This document shows, in pieces, positions 5,913 to 6,744 of a DNA stretch of 6,744 nt. The notes under the pieces are model-generated. The model was not told the DNA's origin. It searched no databases and saw only the letters and a list, made by a program, of their open reading frames with translations. The stretch is from NCBI GenBank assembly GCA_020356305.1, contig CP070636.1, forward strand, positions 1,575,937 to 1,582,680. The letters are read 5' to 3'. This stretch comes from Candidatus Bathyarchaeota archaeon. GTDB lineage: Archaea; Thermoproteota; Bathyarchaeia; Bathyarchaeales; Bathyarchaeaceae. The stretch's first letter is position 1. Each line of letters starts with the position of its first letter. A program made the translations under genes and the position numbers.

Positions 5913-5921
5913 ACCATAAAC

Positions 5922-6056
5922 TTGGAAAGGGAACTGATTAGGAATCTGAAAAATGAATTGCGTGCAATAAGACACCGGATTGACAGAGAAACGAATCCAG
6001 CGAAGAAAACTGAGATGGCCAAAGCCTATCGCAAAATGACCAAAGCATTGAGCTGA
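5922..6056 (+). CDS. Small basic helical protein, 44 residues, TTG start, unknown function
   Basis: The frame from TTG 5922 reads MERELIRNLKNELRAIRHRI, DRETNPAKKT, EMAKAYRKMTKALS and ends at TGA 6054-6056. It has 13 Lys/Arg against 6 Asp/Glu and no Cys. Hydrophobic residues at 5, 9, 13, 16 and 20 make one face of an amphipathic, coiled-coil-like helix, followed by an NPAKK turn and a second helix. The start rests on GGAGGTGA nine bases upstream, with a possible TATA box at 5846. The frame is closed just upstream (TGA at 5910-5912), so no longer N-terminus is possible. It is a plausible real gene, perhaps a DNA- or RNA-binding accessory. It could instead be the front part of a longer, frameshifted gene continuing from base 6053. 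Confidence 0.5.
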   Translation: MERELIRNLKNELRAIRHRIDRETNPAKKTEMAKAYRKMTKALS

Positions 6057-6189
6057 AAGTAAAATACACTGTAGAAGAATCATGCACACGCGGGTTCAAC
6101 GCGCGCAACAATATGAAATGGAGCACCAAGCAAAAGAAGGATTTTCTGAGAAAATGGGGAGAAATGTCCACAGGTGAACATATTAAACC
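6057..6189 (+). other. Sequence after the small gene, with two overlapping short open frames
   Basis: Two plus-strand frames compete. ATG 6082-6177 gives 31 codons (MHTRVQRAQQYEMEHQAK and on). The frame through 6053 reads ELKVKYTVEESC and continues through ATG 6113 (MKWSTKQKKDFLRKWGEM) to TGA 6257, running antisense into the methyltransferase. Neither has a good ribosome-binding site. The second would join the preceding 44-codon gene by one frameshift near 6052. I cannot decide whether either is expressed. Confidence 0.25.
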
Positions 6190-6744
6190 TCACAACATGT
6201 CTTTCTTACAGTCCCGGAGAATATTGTTTATGTCTTTCGTCACTTCCTCATCGAGTTGAGTTGGCATATGGGATGAAAGGATTTGTCTGACCCTTTCCTT
6301 TGTTCTTTCGACGATGGAACCATCCGTCGAGGGCAGAATTGAAGCCTCTTTTTTGAGCCAAATTTCTTGTGGGAAGTGTTCTAGAGTATGCCTAATTCCC
6401 AAGAAGTTGCCTCCTGGACCAACCTCATTGATGGCATCGAACCCCAACGTCTCTTCATCAACATTGAATTGACGGAGATAAGCCTTGGCCTGTTCCCATG
6501 CCTCAAAGTCAAGTAGCACCTGCTCTAGTGCCGCGCTTTCAGCGTTTTCTAGGGAACCTAAGCCAGAGGAAATGTCGCCGCGGGCTAGCTGCGAAAGGGC
6601 GAGCCTTTTGGACGCTAAAACGAGAGAATTCCAATCATTCGGAGTCTCATCCATCCCTATACCTGTTGTATAGCAAGGAAGCTTGTAGAACCTATAGCGA
6701 ACAATAAAGGTAGAAAACTATTTTATTAGAAATTCTGAAGTTTG
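6190..6744 (-). pseudogene. MttB-family (trimethylamine methyltransferase-like) C-terminal third, interrupted by in-frame TAG; cut by window end
   Basis: The minus-strand frame ends at TGA 6192-6190 and carries hallmarks of the COG5598/MttB corrinoid-dependent methyltransferase C-terminus: FYKLPCYTTG, a GLGSLENAE segment, LEQVLLDFEAWEQ, DEETLGFDAINEVGPGGNFL and GIRHTLEHF. The homology starts upstream of the first ATG (6654), so that ATG is internal. Reading on, FYKLPCYTTG lies at about 6690-6661, then an in-frame TAG occurs at 6720-6718, followed by eight open codons to the window edge. In classical MttB the residue after YVAG is pyrrolysine; here YTTG is followed by Ile, so this is a non-pyrrolysine type. 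The TAG lies 20 codons before that site. The usual DAK-P-D-QAG region is poorly kept (GMDETPNDW), which fits decay. No corrinoid-protein gene follows downstream. Confidence 0.65.

Noticed and set aside
6090..6107. CGCGGGTTCAACGCG as a tRNA T-arm
   Set aside because: The stem does not pair in T-arm geometry and no acceptor, D-arm or anticodon arm can be placed around it.
6715..6720. TAG as the canonical pyrrolysine codon of MttB
   Set aside because: The YTTG motif that marks the pyrrolysine site lies 16-19 codons downstream and is followed by Ile, so the TAG is not at the known position.

Overview
The window reads as archaeal, most likely a mesophilic member of the Thermoproteota/Bathyarchaeia-like lineages. 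The evidence is archaeal-type ribosomal proteins (L32e and L19e have no bacterial counterparts), TATA-box-like octamers about 40-80 bases ahead of several genes, purine-rich Shine-Dalgarno sites, a short archaeal winged-helix protein and an MttB-family methyltransferase. The lineage assignment is an inference from gene style, not from a search.

Left third (1-3380): part of the archaeal spc ribosomal-protein operon in the standard order L6 (3' end only), L32e, L19e, L18, S5, L30. Genes within each half are very tightly packed (GTGA or ATGA overlaps, or zero spacing). The operon is cut in two between L19e and L18 by 548 bases that carry a promoter for L18 and, on the opposite strand, what looks like a decayed cysteine-rich gene. 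Lysine codon choice changes sharply across this break. L15 and secY, which normally follow L30, are not here.

Middle (3381-5072): a 56-residue CxxC/CxxC zinc-ribbon protein with its own TATA box, then a 417-residue M24 (pita-bread, creatinase/ectoine-hydrolase-like) hydrolase with an excellent Shine-Dalgarno site. Its metal-site residues are only partly retained.

Right third (5073-6744): gene-poor, with eroded-looking sequence. It holds a 7-bp-stem inverted repeat, a minus-strand winged-helix transcription-factor-like gene, an interrupted short plus-strand reading frame, and a previously easy-to-miss 44-codon TTG-start gene with a near-perfect ribosome-binding site. The window ends in the C-terminal third of an MttB-family methyltransferase on the minus strand, which is interrupted by an in-frame TAG and has Ile where pyrrolysine sits in the classical enzyme.

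I see no CRISPR array, no tRNA or rRNA gene, no intact transposase and no convincing new multi-gene system. The points most worth following are the split operon with its antisense gene remnant, the interrupted MttB and the small TTG-start gene.
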